Assembly (NCBI RefSeq): GCF_024159265.1
Contig: NZ_JAMYWY010000001.1
Span: 2,852,001 to 2,916,000 of the forward strand
Length of the DNA stretch: 64,000 nucleotides
Direction of reading: 5' to 3'
DNA from: Paenibacillus sp. 1781tsa1
GTDB taxonomy: Bacteria > Bacillota > Bacilli > Paenibacillales > Paenibacillaceae
This document shows positions 1 to 8,394 of this stretch, piece by piece (the stretch's first letter is position 1; each line of letters begins with the position of its first letter). A program made the translations under genes and the position numbers. The notes beneath the pieces were generated by a model, which saw nothing but the letters and a program-made list of their open reading frames with translations, was not told the origin of the DNA and ran no database searches.

Positions 1-1
1 G

Positions 2-28
2 AAGTTTAATCTTCCGCCGAGGAATTAG
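2..28 (+). other. possible C-terminal tail of a gene entering from the left
   Basis: Eight sense codons ending KFNLPPRN followed by TAG lie just before a strong terminator, which fits the last codons of a gene that starts outside the window. The stretch is too short for any family assignment, and another frame is also open here, so this is only a placement guess. Confidence 0.25.
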
Positions 29-63
29 TGAGTTCAATCGTTCTACAAGTGTTGCTAAACAAG

Positions 64-98
64 GAGATCACATAAAATGTGGTCTCTTTTTCTTTCTT
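64..98 (+). terminator. Rho-independent terminator of the upstream gene
   Basis: A 10-bp stem (GAGATCACAT pairing with ATGTGGTCTC, one G-U pair) closes a three-base AAA loop and is followed by a T-rich run. It separates the gene to the left from the sugar-transport operon. Confidence 0.85.
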
Positions 99-170
99 TT
101 GAAGAGAGATTCAATGGAAAAAGGATTATTGCAAGCTGGGCGATGCCAGATTGCGTATGAGAATTCAACG

Positions 171-190
171 TAACACAACATATTGTGTTA
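171..190. promoter_or_regulatory. palindromic operator candidate upstream of the sugar importer
   Basis: TAACACAA and TTGTGTTA form perfect 8-bp arms around a CATA centre. It lies about 235 bp before the lipoprotein start in a stretch (99-424) that otherwise holds no supportable gene. The AT-rich DNA just downstream could contain the operon promoter. The regulator is not identifiable from the window. Confidence 0.4.
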
Positions 191-302
191 TTATAGTTAA
201 CATTAATGGCGTGAAAATTGTATATTGTCAGGAAATATGTTTATATTTCGCGGGATTCAACGTAAAAAACGTGAATTTTACATTTTGAAAATAGTTTATT
301 GT

Positions 303-331
303 CTAATCATCAGATCGTATGTAATGATTAG
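303..331 (+). promoter_or_regulatory. inverted repeat in the leader of the importer operon
   Basis: CTAATCAT and ATGATTAG form an 8-bp inverted repeat with a 13-base spacer about 95 bp upstream of the solute-binding protein start. It may be an operator or a leader RNA hairpin. There is no T-run after it, so a terminator is unlikely. Confidence 0.35.
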
Positions 332-424
332 TGACATTCACAGGTGCAACGAAATGCATGGAACCAAGTGGAGTGGCAATCATGTGAATCCATATCAGAG
401 TGTGTGCGAAAGGGGAAAGGTCAA

Positions 425-2026
425 ATGAGATTATTTCAAAGACGTAAGGCAGGCAAGGCAAGTTCAATCCTCGCAGTGGTAACAGCATTCACTCTATTAT
501 TATCTGCATGTTCGTCAGGAAGCGAATCAACATCTTCATCTGGAGAGTCGGGTTCGGGGGAAAAAACGACTTTGAAAGTAGAAATCTTCGACCGCGGAAA
601 TACTCCGGCGGGCTACACCATTTCGGACAGTTATCTAACTCGCTTCATACAAGAGAAGTTCGGTGATCCAAACAACATTGATGTTCAGTTTGTTCCGGTA
701 CCACGTTCGGAGGAAGTACAGAAACTTAACGTCCTGATGGCGAGTGGATCTGAAGTACCTGATATCGTATTTACCTACGACTCGGGAACATTCAACCGAT
801 ATGCAGAGCAAGGAGGTCTGACTGAACTTACGGATCTGATCAATCAAAGCGGTCCTAACCTGAAGAAGTTCCTGGGAGATGAAACGCTGGCTTACGGTCA
901 ATACGATGGTCAACAGTTTGCGGTTCCAGGTAAACGTCTTGTACTTGGCAAGTACGCATCCTATGTTCGTCAGGACTGGCTGGATGCACTCGGACTGCCT
1001 TCACCTCAGACAGCTGAGGAGTTGCATACAACACTGAAGGCCTTTAAGGAAAAAGATCCAGGTAAGGTGGGCACAGGACTTATCCCAATGGGGATGTCGA
1101 TTGCCTCGGCTCAATATGAACCACTCATCTGGTCATTCATTGAACCACTGACGGAAGAACAAAAATATACGTTAACACAACAACTGGGTTCCAATGACTA
1201 TCCAACGTTGTTGCCTGGTTTCAAAGACGCCCTGAAATATATGAACACACTTTATAATGAAGGATTAATGAGCAAGGACTTTGGACTAGATAAAGACAAG
1301 AAAAAGCTGTGGGAAGATGTATCTAACGGCAAAGTTGGATTCTACACAGAGGATGCAGGGGAGATTTACATCTCCGGTACGTACAAAAACCTGCAAACCA
1401 ATCAACCTGGTGCAGTGATCACACCGATTGATGCATTCAAAAACTCCGAAGGCAAATTCGCCAAACCGGCATATGCACCCAATGCAATGTATGTCATGAT
1501 TCCAAAATCAAGCAAAAATGCGGAAGCAGCGATGAAGTACCTGGATTGGATGGCTTCAGGCAACAACTTGTTCGACCTGCAATTCGGTGTTGAAAATGAG
1601 AACTATGAACTTGTGGATGGTGTACCACTGATCAAAGATGATGCTTCTCCTGAAATCGCAGGTCGTATCTATAATTCCGGTGACATTGCCATTATCGTCA
1701 ATGGTAAATATGTTGGGGATGACAAGAAAAATGAAGAGGCTTATGTCGTACAGGTAGAGTCGAAGTATCGGGATGACATGCGCAAGTCGGTAGTAATCTC
1801 GAACACGGATACCATTCAACCAGTACGCTTCTCCAAACCGATTGATGCAGAAGCGCGCTACGGTAACGGCCTGAAAGACAAGTTCATGGAGTTCTTCGTG
1901 AAAACAACCATTTCCAAACCAGCTGATTTTGAAGCTACGTATGACAGCATGATGAAGGATTACATGGCGAGCGGTGGTCAAGCAATCCTGGATGAACGTA
2001 CAGAAGCTTACAAAGCGATGAAATAA
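425..2026 (+). CDS. extracellular sugar-binding lipoprotein of an ABC importer (LplA/YtcQ type)
   Basis: This 533-residue protein is the likely substrate-capturing component of the ABC importer encoded by the next two genes. The N-terminus is basic (MRLFQRRK), then hydrophobic, and ends in the lipobox LLSAC, so Cys29 should be lipidated and the protein anchored outside the membrane. The rest reads as a large family-1 type solute-binding protein (features such as VPDIVFTYDSG and AEAAMKYLDWM). The start at 425 was chosen over in-frame upstream codons because it sits behind a GGGGAAAGG site and directly precedes the signal peptide. The Lpl/Ytc class typically handles oligosaccharides from plant polysaccharides; the actual sugar cannot be read from sequence. 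It is separated from the permease gene by a stable hairpin, which may keep its transcript more abundant. Confidence 0.9.
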   Translation: MRLFQRRKAGKASSILAVVTAFTLLLSACSSGSESTSSSGESGSGEKTTLKVEIFDRGNTPAGYTISDSYLTRFIQEKFGDPNNIDVQFVPVPRSEEVQKLNVLMASGSEVPDIVFTYDSGTFNRYAEQGGLTELTDLINQSGPNLKKFLGDETLAYGQYDGQQFAVPGKRLVLGKYASYVRQDWLDALGLPSPQTAEELHTTLKAFKEKDPGKVGTGLIPMGMSIASAQYEPLIWSFIEPLTEEQKYTLTQQLGSNDYPTLLPGFKDALKYMNTLYNEGLMSKDFGLDKDKKKLWEDVSNGKVGFYTEDAGEIYISGTYKNLQTNQPGAVITPIDAFKNSEGKFAKPAYAPNAMYVMIPKSSKNAEAAMKYLDWMASGNNLFDLQFGVENENYELVDGVPLIKDDASPEIAGRIYNSGDIAIIVNGKYVGDDKKNEEAYVVQVESKYRDDMRKSVVISNTDTIQPVRFSKPIDAEARYGNGLKDKFMEFFVKTTISKPADFEATYDSMMKDYMASGGQAILDERTEAYKAMK

Positions 2027-2070
2027 GTAGAGTAGAGAATACATCTAATGTGTATGACAACAAAGAACAG

Positions 2071-2118
2071 GGATTTCATTACGGCGATAGCAACATCGCC
2101 GTAATGAAGAATCCTGAA
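2071..2118 (+). promoter_or_regulatory. intercistronic hairpin between binding-protein and permease genes
   Basis: TTCATTACGGCGAT (2075-2088) and ATCGCCGTAATGAA (2095-2108) form a perfect 14-bp stem with a six-base loop; outer bases extend it after a one-base bulge. No T-run follows. Such hairpins are known to stabilise or partly terminate binding-protein mRNA so that it exceeds permease mRNA; this role is inferred here. Confidence 0.75.
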
Positions 2119-2137
2119 TGACATGGGGGGAAGGTTT

Positions 2138-3040
2138 ATGAAAACAAGCATCTATTTCCGCAGAAACTGGCAACTATATGCGTTGCTCCTACTGCCCATG
2201 ATCTACTTCATTATTTTCAAGTATGGGCCAATGTATGGCGTGCAGATTGCGTTCAAGGATTTTAACTTCTTTCAAGGGATCTCTGGTAGTGAGTGGATTG
2301 GCTTGGATGCATTCAGAGAAGTATTTCAAAATCAGGGGTTCTACACTGCATTACGCAACACGTTAGTACTAAACATGCTGGATTTATTGGTTTCTTTCCC
2401 GGCGCCGCTTATACTGGCCATCTTATTATTCGAGCTGAAGAAGGCCTGGTTCAAAAAGCTGGCACAGACGTTGCTCTACATTCCACACTTTATCTCGTGG
2501 GTTATTATTGGAGGGATCGTACTTCAAGTATTCGGTACGCAGTCCGGTTTCATCAACAATATCTTGATGAGCATGGGATTTGATCCATTGCCATTCCTCT
2601 CAGACAAAAACTATTGGCTCTTCACGTATCTTGCGGTAGGCGTGTGGCAGAGTGCAGGCTGGGGTACGATTCTGTATCTGGCATCCCTGACAGGCATTAA
2701 CCGGGAACTGTACGAAGCGGCAGAAGTAGATGGAGCAAGTCGGCTGCGCAGAATCTGGCACATTTCCTTGCCAGGCATCAAAACGACGATTGTTACCTTA
2801 TTGATCATCAATGTTGGCAACATGATCTCCATCGGGTTCGACCGACCGTTTATTATCGGAAATGTGGCTGTACGTGAATACTCGGATGTGCTCAGCACGT
2901 TTGTCTATCGTGTCGGTTTACAATCTGGTCAGGTCACGCTCGCAACAGCAGTAGGTTTGTTCCAGGCCTTAGTTGGACTTGTCTTCATACTCGGAGCAAA
3001 CTATACGTCCAAGAAATTGACCGATGAGAGCATTATGTAG
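2138..3040 (+). CDS. ABC sugar transporter permease (LplB type)
   Basis: This 300-residue integral membrane protein is one half of the importer channel. It has an N-terminal helix (YALLLLPMIYFIIFKYGPM) typical of LplB/UgpA-like permeases, about six membrane segments, and the cytoplasmic EAA loop (EAAEVDGAS followed by LPGIK) that contacts the ATPase. ATG 2138 was preferred to an in-frame ATG at 2123 because the GGGGGGAAGG site lies between the two. It is followed after 39 bp by the second permease. No ATPase is encoded in the operon, which is usual for this class, where a shared MsmX-like ATPase serves several importers. Confidence 0.92.
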   Translation: MKTSIYFRRNWQLYALLLLPMIYFIIFKYGPMYGVQIAFKDFNFFQGISGSEWIGLDAFREVFQNQGFYTALRNTLVLNMLDLLVSFPAPLILAILLFELKKAWFKKLAQTLLYIPHFISWVIIGGIVLQVFGTQSGFINNILMSMGFDPLPFLSDKNYWLFTYLAVGVWQSAGWGTILYLASLTGINRELYEAAEVDGASRLRRIWHISLPGIKTTIVTLLIINVGNMISIGFDRPFIIGNVAVREYSDVLSTFVYRVGLQSGQVTLATAVGLFQALVGLVFILGANYTSKKLTDESIM

Positions 3041-3079
3041 TGGATTTGATTCACATATGATCTGTAAGGAGTGAGTGGG

Positions 3080-3952
3080 ATGTCTGAAAACACGGCGAAT
3101 CGAATATTCAACACGGTAAACGTCATTCTTATTATCATTACGATGGTGCTGTGTCTTGCACCATTCATTCATATTATTGCGATCTCGCTCAGCTCGAACC
3201 GGGCGATCGGTTCAGGAGAAGTTTCTTTTTTCCCCAAAGAGTTATCCTTTGAGGCGTATACCAAAGTATTTGCAGATGGATCGATGATTCGTTCCCTGAT
3301 CTATACGATCTGGCTGACCGTCCTGAGTACGGTGTTAAGCATGGCGATGACCATTGCAGCAGCTTATCCACTGGCGAAGAGTAACTTGAAGGGGCGCAAG
3401 TGGTTCATGCTTGTCATTGTGGTGACGATGTTCTTCAGTGGGGGTATTATTCCCGAGTACATTCTGATCAAAAATCTGCATCTGCTCGACAGCACATGGG
3501 GACTTATTCTGCCGGGATTGATTAGTCCGTTCTATATGATCATTCTCATTACCTTCTTCCGAGGTATTCCCGAAAGTCTGGAAGAAGCAGCGGGCATTGA
3601 TGGAAGCAGTCACTTCGGAACACTGATGCGCATTATTTTGCCACTATCTCTTCCGGTTATGGCAACACTGAGCCTATTCTACGCGGTAGGACGCTGGAAT
3701 GGTTTCCAGGATGCACTCATGTATATTACCAAGCCTGAACTATATCCTTTGCAATTGAAATTGTATCAGATGATTCAGCAAAACCAGATTACAGAACTGA
3801 TGCAGAATGAAGGCATTGGTGCCGTTAAGGTCCTGCCTGAGAGTCTGAAAGCAGCCAGCGTTATATTCTCCACGTTACCGATCCTGCTTGTGTATCCGTG
3901 GTTACAGCGGTACTTTATCAGTGGCGTAATGGTAGGTGCTGTAAAAGGTTAA
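3080..3952 (+). CDS. ABC sugar transporter permease (LplC type)
   Basis: This 290-residue permease is the partner of the preceding one. It shows the usual six hydrophobic segments, the EAA loop EEAAGIDGSS followed by LPLSLP, and the LplC-like C-terminus with a YPWLQRYF stretch and GVMVGAVKG end. The start at 3080 has AAGGAG eight bases upstream; a GTG at 3071 overlaps that site and is less likely. Together with the binding protein it forms a carbohydrate uptake system whose ATPase must come from elsewhere in the genome. Confidence 0.92.
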   Translation: MSENTANRIFNTVNVILIIITMVLCLAPFIHIIAISLSSNRAIGSGEVSFFPKELSFEAYTKVFADGSMIRSLIYTIWLTVLSTVLSMAMTIAAAYPLAKSNLKGRKWFMLVIVVTMFFSGGIIPEYILIKNLHLLDSTWGLILPGLISPFYMIILITFFRGIPESLEEAAGIDGSSHFGTLMRIILPLSLPVMATLSLFYAVGRWNGFQDALMYITKPELYPLQLKLYQMIQQNQITELMQNEGIGAVKVLPESLKAASVIFSTLPILLVYPWLQRYFISGVMVGAVKG

Positions 3953-3974
3953 CAGTCTCGGGAGGGCGTATGAC

Positions 3975-5678
3975 ATGACAAAACGAATGGTAGAGAAGAT
4001 GTCAAAAGAGCAGCAGTATCTTGTAAATCAGTCCATGTTGATGATGGATAGCTTCTATGATAAGGAATTGGATCTGCTTCGCAGTTTCGAAGAAGAGGAT
4101 TCATCGCAGCACAGCACACGAGCCAGTGCACATTATGCGCTGGGGTTGTTGATTCGAAATGAGCCTGGTGATGTGGAACGCGCGATACGGGTGTTCCACA
4201 AGGTGCTCGATGTTCAATATGACGCTCCGGATGAGATCTATCACGGAACCTTCGCGACCCGACCCAATGATGTGCATCCACCAGCGGGTCACTATGCTTG
4301 GAAATCTTTTGCGCCAGGCACGGCCTATTTCCTGGAACGCACCTTTGAGAAGGTGTCTGCGCAGTTTATCCATAAACTACAGGAAGATGGATCTCTGCTC
4401 ACGGAGACGGCAGATTCCAAACAACTGAAACGCCTGTTTCATTCGGCAGTGAATCAGGTCCTGCCACCGGTCTGGATCAGCTATGATCCCAACTGGCGCG
4501 AGTTTATCGCTTGTGTCTGTGTGGTCGTAACTGCCGAATTCTCCGAACTTATGCCAGATACACTCATGAAACGGATGGACCATGCCATGGAATTGGCTGT
4601 TCAAGGGTCAATAGAACGCAGGTTATCCGACGTAATCCCCATGAACACCAATATTGAGTTAATGCATATTTTCATTACCCACTACTACGGCCATCGCATG
4701 AACCGCACAGAATGGATCCAGCATTCGAACGAACAGGCAGAGGGAATGATGAAGGAGTTTGAACAGTACGACGGTACATTCGCTGAATTCAATACGACAA
4801 CGTATTACGGGGTGGATCTCTCCGTGCTTGGCATGTATCGAAAGTATGGACTCACTCAACGTTTAGTTGAAATTGGACACCGGATTGAACACGGGCTGTG
4901 GAATAACATTGCGCTATATTACAATGCCAACCTGGAGAATCTCTCCGGCCCATTCTCTCGGGCGTACGACATGGAGATGCGAGAGCATAGTTCGATCGGT
5001 GTATTTATCTATCTTTTGCTCGGTGAAGGGTATGAATATCTGGCAGGAATCAACTGTGAGTCAGGTCATGATCCACTGATTGCGCTCCTTGGTGTGGATG
5101 TACCCGCTGAAGCCGTGCCGTATTTCAAGGCTCATCAAGCGGATCGGCTTGTGCAGAGACAGTTCATGGAACTGTGTGAGCGCAACGATCCAACGTCCAA
5201 TCGGAATCTATGTACGGCCAAAGCATGGATTGGTGAGGATCGGATGATCGGGGCCATGTCGGGAAGTGTGAATACCAACGGCCAGATGCATCCCGCCACA
5301 ATTCACTGGCAGACGGAGACGGGGGAGCGTTATTATCTCCGCTTGATCCGCCGTGAGGTAGGAGAGGATTGGAACAGTCATCTGCGCGGAGTGACATTCG
5401 ATGCGGATCTCACGCCAGATTCGTTAACCATTGATGTGGAGCTGGATACGGCGGAAGAGATCGATGTTTATTTTGAAATCAGGGGGCCATCCCTTCGTCA
5501 GCAGGATATTACATCAGCGTTATGGCAGTTCCCTGGACTTACGTGTACCGTGAAGGCTGAAGCGCCTGAACCATCCGTATTAATGTATGTGAATCATGTG
5601 GAGATTATCTATCGTTATGTGCCTGGGAAAACTGCGAACAAGATGAGATTTGAATTGACTCTCAGTGAAGACAACTGA
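3975..5678 (+). CDS. uncharacterised 567-residue protein of the sugar-import operon
   Basis: I do not recognise a named family. The protein has no signal peptide and is predicted by eye to be mostly helical for the first ~400 residues, with aromatic and histidine-rich stretches such as HPPAGHYAWKSF (near 100), FNTTTYYGVDLS (near 275) and SRAYDMEMREHS (near 330). The last ~130 residues look beta-rich (GAMSGSVNTNGQMHPATIHW). A helical-toroid catalytic domain plus beta-sandwich, as in several cytoplasmic polysaccharide lyases or hydrolases, would fit this pattern and the operon context, but that is inference. ATG 3975 is behind GGGAGG; the nearer ATG at 3970 is followed immediately by a stop. 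It starts 22 bp after the permease, so it is probably co-transcribed. Confidence 0.8.
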   Translation: MTKRMVEKMSKEQQYLVNQSMLMMDSFYDKELDLLRSFEEEDSSQHSTRASAHYALGLLIRNEPGDVERAIRVFHKVLDVQYDAPDEIYHGTFATRPNDVHPPAGHYAWKSFAPGTAYFLERTFEKVSAQFIHKLQEDGSLLTETADSKQLKRLFHSAVNQVLPPVWISYDPNWREFIACVCVVVTAEFSELMPDTLMKRMDHAMELAVQGSIERRLSDVIPMNTNIELMHIFITHYYGHRMNRTEWIQHSNEQAEGMMKEFEQYDGTFAEFNTTTYYGVDLSVLGMYRKYGLTQRLVEIGHRIEHGLWNNIALYYNANLENLSGPFSRAYDMEMREHSSIGVFIYLLLGEGYEYLAGINCESGHDPLIALLGVDVPAEAVPYFKAHQADRLVQRQFMELCERNDPTSNRNLCTAKAWIGEDRMIGAMSGSVNTNGQMHPATIHWQTETGERYYLRLIRREVGEDWNSHLRGVTFDADLTPDSLTIDVELDTAEEIDVYFEIRGPSLRQQDITSALWQFPGLTCTVKAEAPEPSVLMYVNHVEIIYRYVPGKTANKMRFELTLSEDN

Positions 5679-5696
5679 TAGAGGAATGAATAAGGA

Positions 5697-5923
5697 TATA
5701 AGATGAACTGAACATTTACACGAGAACGAAGAGTGCAGAACCGATCTGAAGAAGCGGAGCGTTCGCCTGAAAGCTTTCTGCAAGAAAGCTGCATCGGAAG
5801 CATAAGCTATCACCGGATTTTTCCCTTTGGAGAAGGGGATCAAAAAAATCTGGTGATAACAGCGATCGGAAGATGGTACTGCAATTGGAGTGATCTAGTG
5901 TAAGTTTATTAGTTCAACTTATA
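5697..5923 (+). repeat. structured intergenic repeat, copy A (long form)
   Basis: The element is bounded by near-perfect terminal inverted repeats (TATAAGATGAACT at 5697 against the complement of AGTTCAACTTATA at 5911). Inside are a conserved AGCGTTCGCC block, a central stem (CACCGGATTTTT at 5811 with AAAAATCTGGTG ending at 5855) and the block GATAACAGCGATC. Compared with the copy at 38161 it carries about 40 extra bases that contain their own 8-bp hairpin (AGCTTTCT/AGAAAGCT). It ends about 58 bp before the TIM-barrel gene. It could be a MITE-like DNA element or a cis-acting RNA. Confidence 0.75.
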
Positions 5924-5981
5924 TAGATAGAGATCAATGGAATATGAATGGGCGATAGAATGAGAGACAGGAGGAAAAGTC

Positions 5982-6947
5982 ATGTACACGGACAAGCAGG
6001 AATATTCGTTTTCAACATGTTGGAACATCAAACGTCATACGACAGGACAAGGCATGATTGAAGAGATTAAATCTCTCGGATTTAGACAGGTTGAACTGAA
6101 CTACAACGTGACGGAAGAGATGCTGCAGACGATAGAACCGATGATTGAACGGGGAGAAATCGGTGTATCCAGTGTGCATAATACATTCCCGCATGTGGCT
6201 GATCCGGATTATGGGACGGACTCCGTCCTGCTCGGATTCGATGATGAGCCGCGCCGCAAACGAGCGATTGAACTGTTACTTCGCTCAGCCGAGTACGCAC
6301 ATCGTTATGGGGCCAAGGCTGTCGTTGTACATCCGGGTGAGGTTCCGTTTGAATACAATATAGATGAAGCGTTGAAAAAGATATACCACGATCAGGGGCC
6401 GGACTCACCGGCATATCAATCTCTATGGCAAGAGATGCTGGAGAAGCGGGAATATGGCAGCGCACATTACCTGAGCCGGATTCAGGAGAGTCTGGAAGAG
6501 GTATGTGACTTGTCGGAGCAGCGGGGGTATGGAGTGAATTTTGGTATTGAGACCCGTTCACGCTGTTATCAGATGCCGACTTTGCACGAAGCGGGAACGA
6601 TTATTGGACGCATGAAGGGCGCGCCGCTTGGTCTATGGTACGATATTGGTCACGGCATGATGATGGATCGAATGGGGCTATACGATAATGTACGTGAGGC
6701 TAACGCGTTGATTGATCACGTGGTTGGCGTGCATATTCATGAAACCGTAGGGTTGGCAGATCATTGGTGTCCATACATTCATAGTAAAGACATGACCTTT
6801 TTTGATTCATTTTTGGATATTATTGATCGTTCACCGGTGAAAGTATATGAGTTAAAAGCCGCGTGTACACCGGAAGAGATCGATAAGAGTCACGGACTAA
6901 TCACGGCTCGTATTGCTGAGCGTCAAGCGGCACGTCAGCGCGGATAG
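5982..6947 (+). CDS. TIM-barrel sugar phosphate isomerase/epimerase-like protein
   Basis: This 321-residue protein belongs to the xylose isomerase-like/AP endonuclease 2 TIM-barrel superfamily. Putative metal ligands are visible in the expected order: HPGEV after a beta strand near 118, IETR near 195, YDIGHG near 223 and GVHIHE near 250. Members isomerise or epimerise sugars and inositols, using a divalent metal. It probably acts on the sugar imported by the upstream transporter, but a 303-bp gap with the structured repeat separates it from that operon, so it may have its own promoter or be controlled by the element. The start at 5982 is preceded by AGGAGG at good spacing. Confidence 0.85.
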   Translation: MYTDKQEYSFSTCWNIKRHTTGQGMIEEIKSLGFRQVELNYNVTEEMLQTIEPMIERGEIGVSSVHNTFPHVADPDYGTDSVLLGFDDEPRRKRAIELLLRSAEYAHRYGAKAVVVHPGEVPFEYNIDEALKKIYHDQGPDSPAYQSLWQEMLEKREYGSAHYLSRIQESLEEVCDLSEQRGYGVNFGIETRSRCYQMPTLHEAGTIIGRMKGAPLGLWYDIGHGMMMDRMGLYDNVREANALIDHVVGVHIHETVGLADHWCPYIHSKDMTFFDSFLDIIDRSPVKVYELKAACTPEEIDKSHGLITARIAERQAARQRG

Positions 6948-7125
6948 TAGAGTTATGTATATTTTATGCTAAGCGCATAGATGGGTAACGAACGGTAATG
7001 ATCAGGTAATTATAGGGCAATGGACGAATGTGAAGCATTCTGCTCAATTAATTTAATGTTAGACGTCCAAATGGGGGAGAAGGTCCGTCTGTCTTTCGAA
7101 TGGGCTATGAGAGGCTATCTAATGG

Positions 7126-7180
7126 AAAAAGGGATCGGTTTCATCGGCCTGCGAGGCTTGGTGAAACGGATCCCTTTTTT
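7126..7180 (+). terminator. Rho-independent terminator after the TIM-barrel gene
   Basis: Arms GGGATC and GATCCC, plus inner arms GTTTCA and TGAAAC, form a long stem flanked by A5 on the left and T6 on the right, so it could work in both directions. It lies about 180 bp after the last stop of the sugar operon. Confidence 0.85.
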
Positions 7181-7284
7181 GATTTTATTTGTATATGCGA
7201 TCAGTGTACGTTTCATTCAGATACATTCATTCAGATGGCGTTTTGGGGCACACTTCGCTCCGTCAATGGGCACTCTTTGAAATG

Positions 7285-7479
7285 CTAACGAACCTCACGC
7301 ACCCTATTTCAAGCATATGAGCCTTTTTAAAATCGTAATGAATCTGAGACAGCTTATCTCTTTATTTATAGCGCATTTCTGCCAATTTGTACTCGTTTTC
7401 TCCCGATTAGCGTTATTGAGGTTTGTTAGAATTTTAATATTAGTCTAAACAAGGCAATAAGGTGCCAGAGGTTCGTTAG
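7285..7479. repeat. 195-bp palindromic-ended intergenic element
   Basis: The ends are inverted repeats: CTAACGAACCTC at 7285-7296 is exactly complementary to GAGGTTCGTTAG at 7468-7479, and the match continues inward to about 19 of 22 bases. A third related copy, GAGGTTTGTTAG, lies at 7418-7429. The interval 7183-7566 contains no supportable gene. The design resembles a MITE or a bacterial interspersed palindromic repeat; no other copy occurs in this window. Confidence 0.6.
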
Positions 7480-7566
7480 AGTTCAAGAAGTGAGTCACAA
7501 CTTGGCGAGAGTAGCGTTTATTCTACCTATCATCAAAGTAAGTTGAGTGAAGCAGTGATTACTTTT

Positions 7567-8151
7567 CTACTCGTACATCCGTCGTTCAAGTTCGGCATAG
7601 GCAATCGCAGGATCATCACTGGAATTGTCAATATAAGCGACGGATGAAGCAGGGAGCGGCCAAGTTACTTCTTTACGGACCAGAGAAGCTGTGAAAGCAT
7701 CCCAGTTTGCAAGTTTCCATTCATCCAATGGAGATTGTCTCGCTGTGATCCGCTGGTGATACAACGCTTCATTCTCAAGATAAATATAGGCCACACGCAC
7801 ATCCGTATCTTCCAGAGAACGTGCAATTCGTGCAAGTTCCTGAGCAATCCAATCCGGGGTACCGATTTCTTTAGTAAATGGGCCAACAACGATAGTATCG
7901 ATACCCAACTGAACGTTATCCAGAGCGGCGTCCATAGTAATACGATATCCAAGATCACGGCACAACTTCTTGTATTCAGGCGAATCTCGGTCGGATGGGT
8001 CAAGTCCCTGAAGAGTCATAATTGCCTCAGCCGCGGGACGAAGCAGAATATCCATATCGAAGAAAGCCGCTTTATGTTTACGGGAAAGGGCTTTGGCAAG
8101 GGTGGTCTTGCCACTTCCGGCCCCGCCGAGAAAGAAAATTAGTTTGCTCAT
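7567..8151 (-). CDS. P-loop AAA/kinase-like ATP-binding protein
   Basis: This 194-residue protein opens with a Walker A loop (GGAGSGKTT, residues 9-17) directly after a hydrophobic beta strand, then DMDILLRP, a nucleoside-kinase-like acidic motif, and a LID-like basic region (HQRITARQSPLDEWK). It fits the zeta-toxin/gluconate-kinase-like AAA_33 group, which phosphorylate small molecules. The true substrate is unknown. It is monocistronic, divergent from the PadR gene, with AAGGAGG ten bases before ATG. Confidence 0.8.
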   Translation of the reverse strand: MSKLIFFLGGAGSGKTTLAKALSRKHKAAFFDMDILLRPAAEAIMTLQGLDPSDRDSPEYKKLCRDLGYRITMDAALDNVQLGIDTIVVGPFTKEIGTPDWIAQELARIARSLEDTDVRVAYIYLENEALYHQRITARQSPLDEWKLANWDAFTASLVRKEVTWPLPASSVAYIDNSSDDPAIAYAELERRMYE

Positions 8152-8394
8152 GAATGTAATGCCTCCTTAATTAGATTCAAAAAAAAGATATGTAATTGAG
8201 TTATACGAATAGATAGATTCATCATTAGAGTACGTGAATGAAAGGACTTGTTTATTTTAACATAAATAAAGAAGCATGTTAGCTAGACAGAAAAGGAAGG
8301 ATAAGGTAATATCATACCTAGTTGTTCTATGCATAGGTTTCCGATGTATATGATCAGAAGAATTTAAAAGTATGAAAAGGAAGGAGTGAGCACG

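Noticed and set aside
1556..2044. Minus-strand open frame of 162 codons inside the binding-protein gene
   Set aside because: It is fully antisense to a confident gene and has no family features.
5679..5981. T-box or known riboswitch in the region before the TIM-barrel gene
   Set aside because: No T-box AGGGTGGNACCGCG motif and no known riboswitch core; the region matches the three-copy repeat instead.
7020..7280. Open frame of 86 codons downstream of the TIM-barrel gene
   Set aside because: It runs through a strong terminator hairpin, has no good ribosome site and looks like no protein family.
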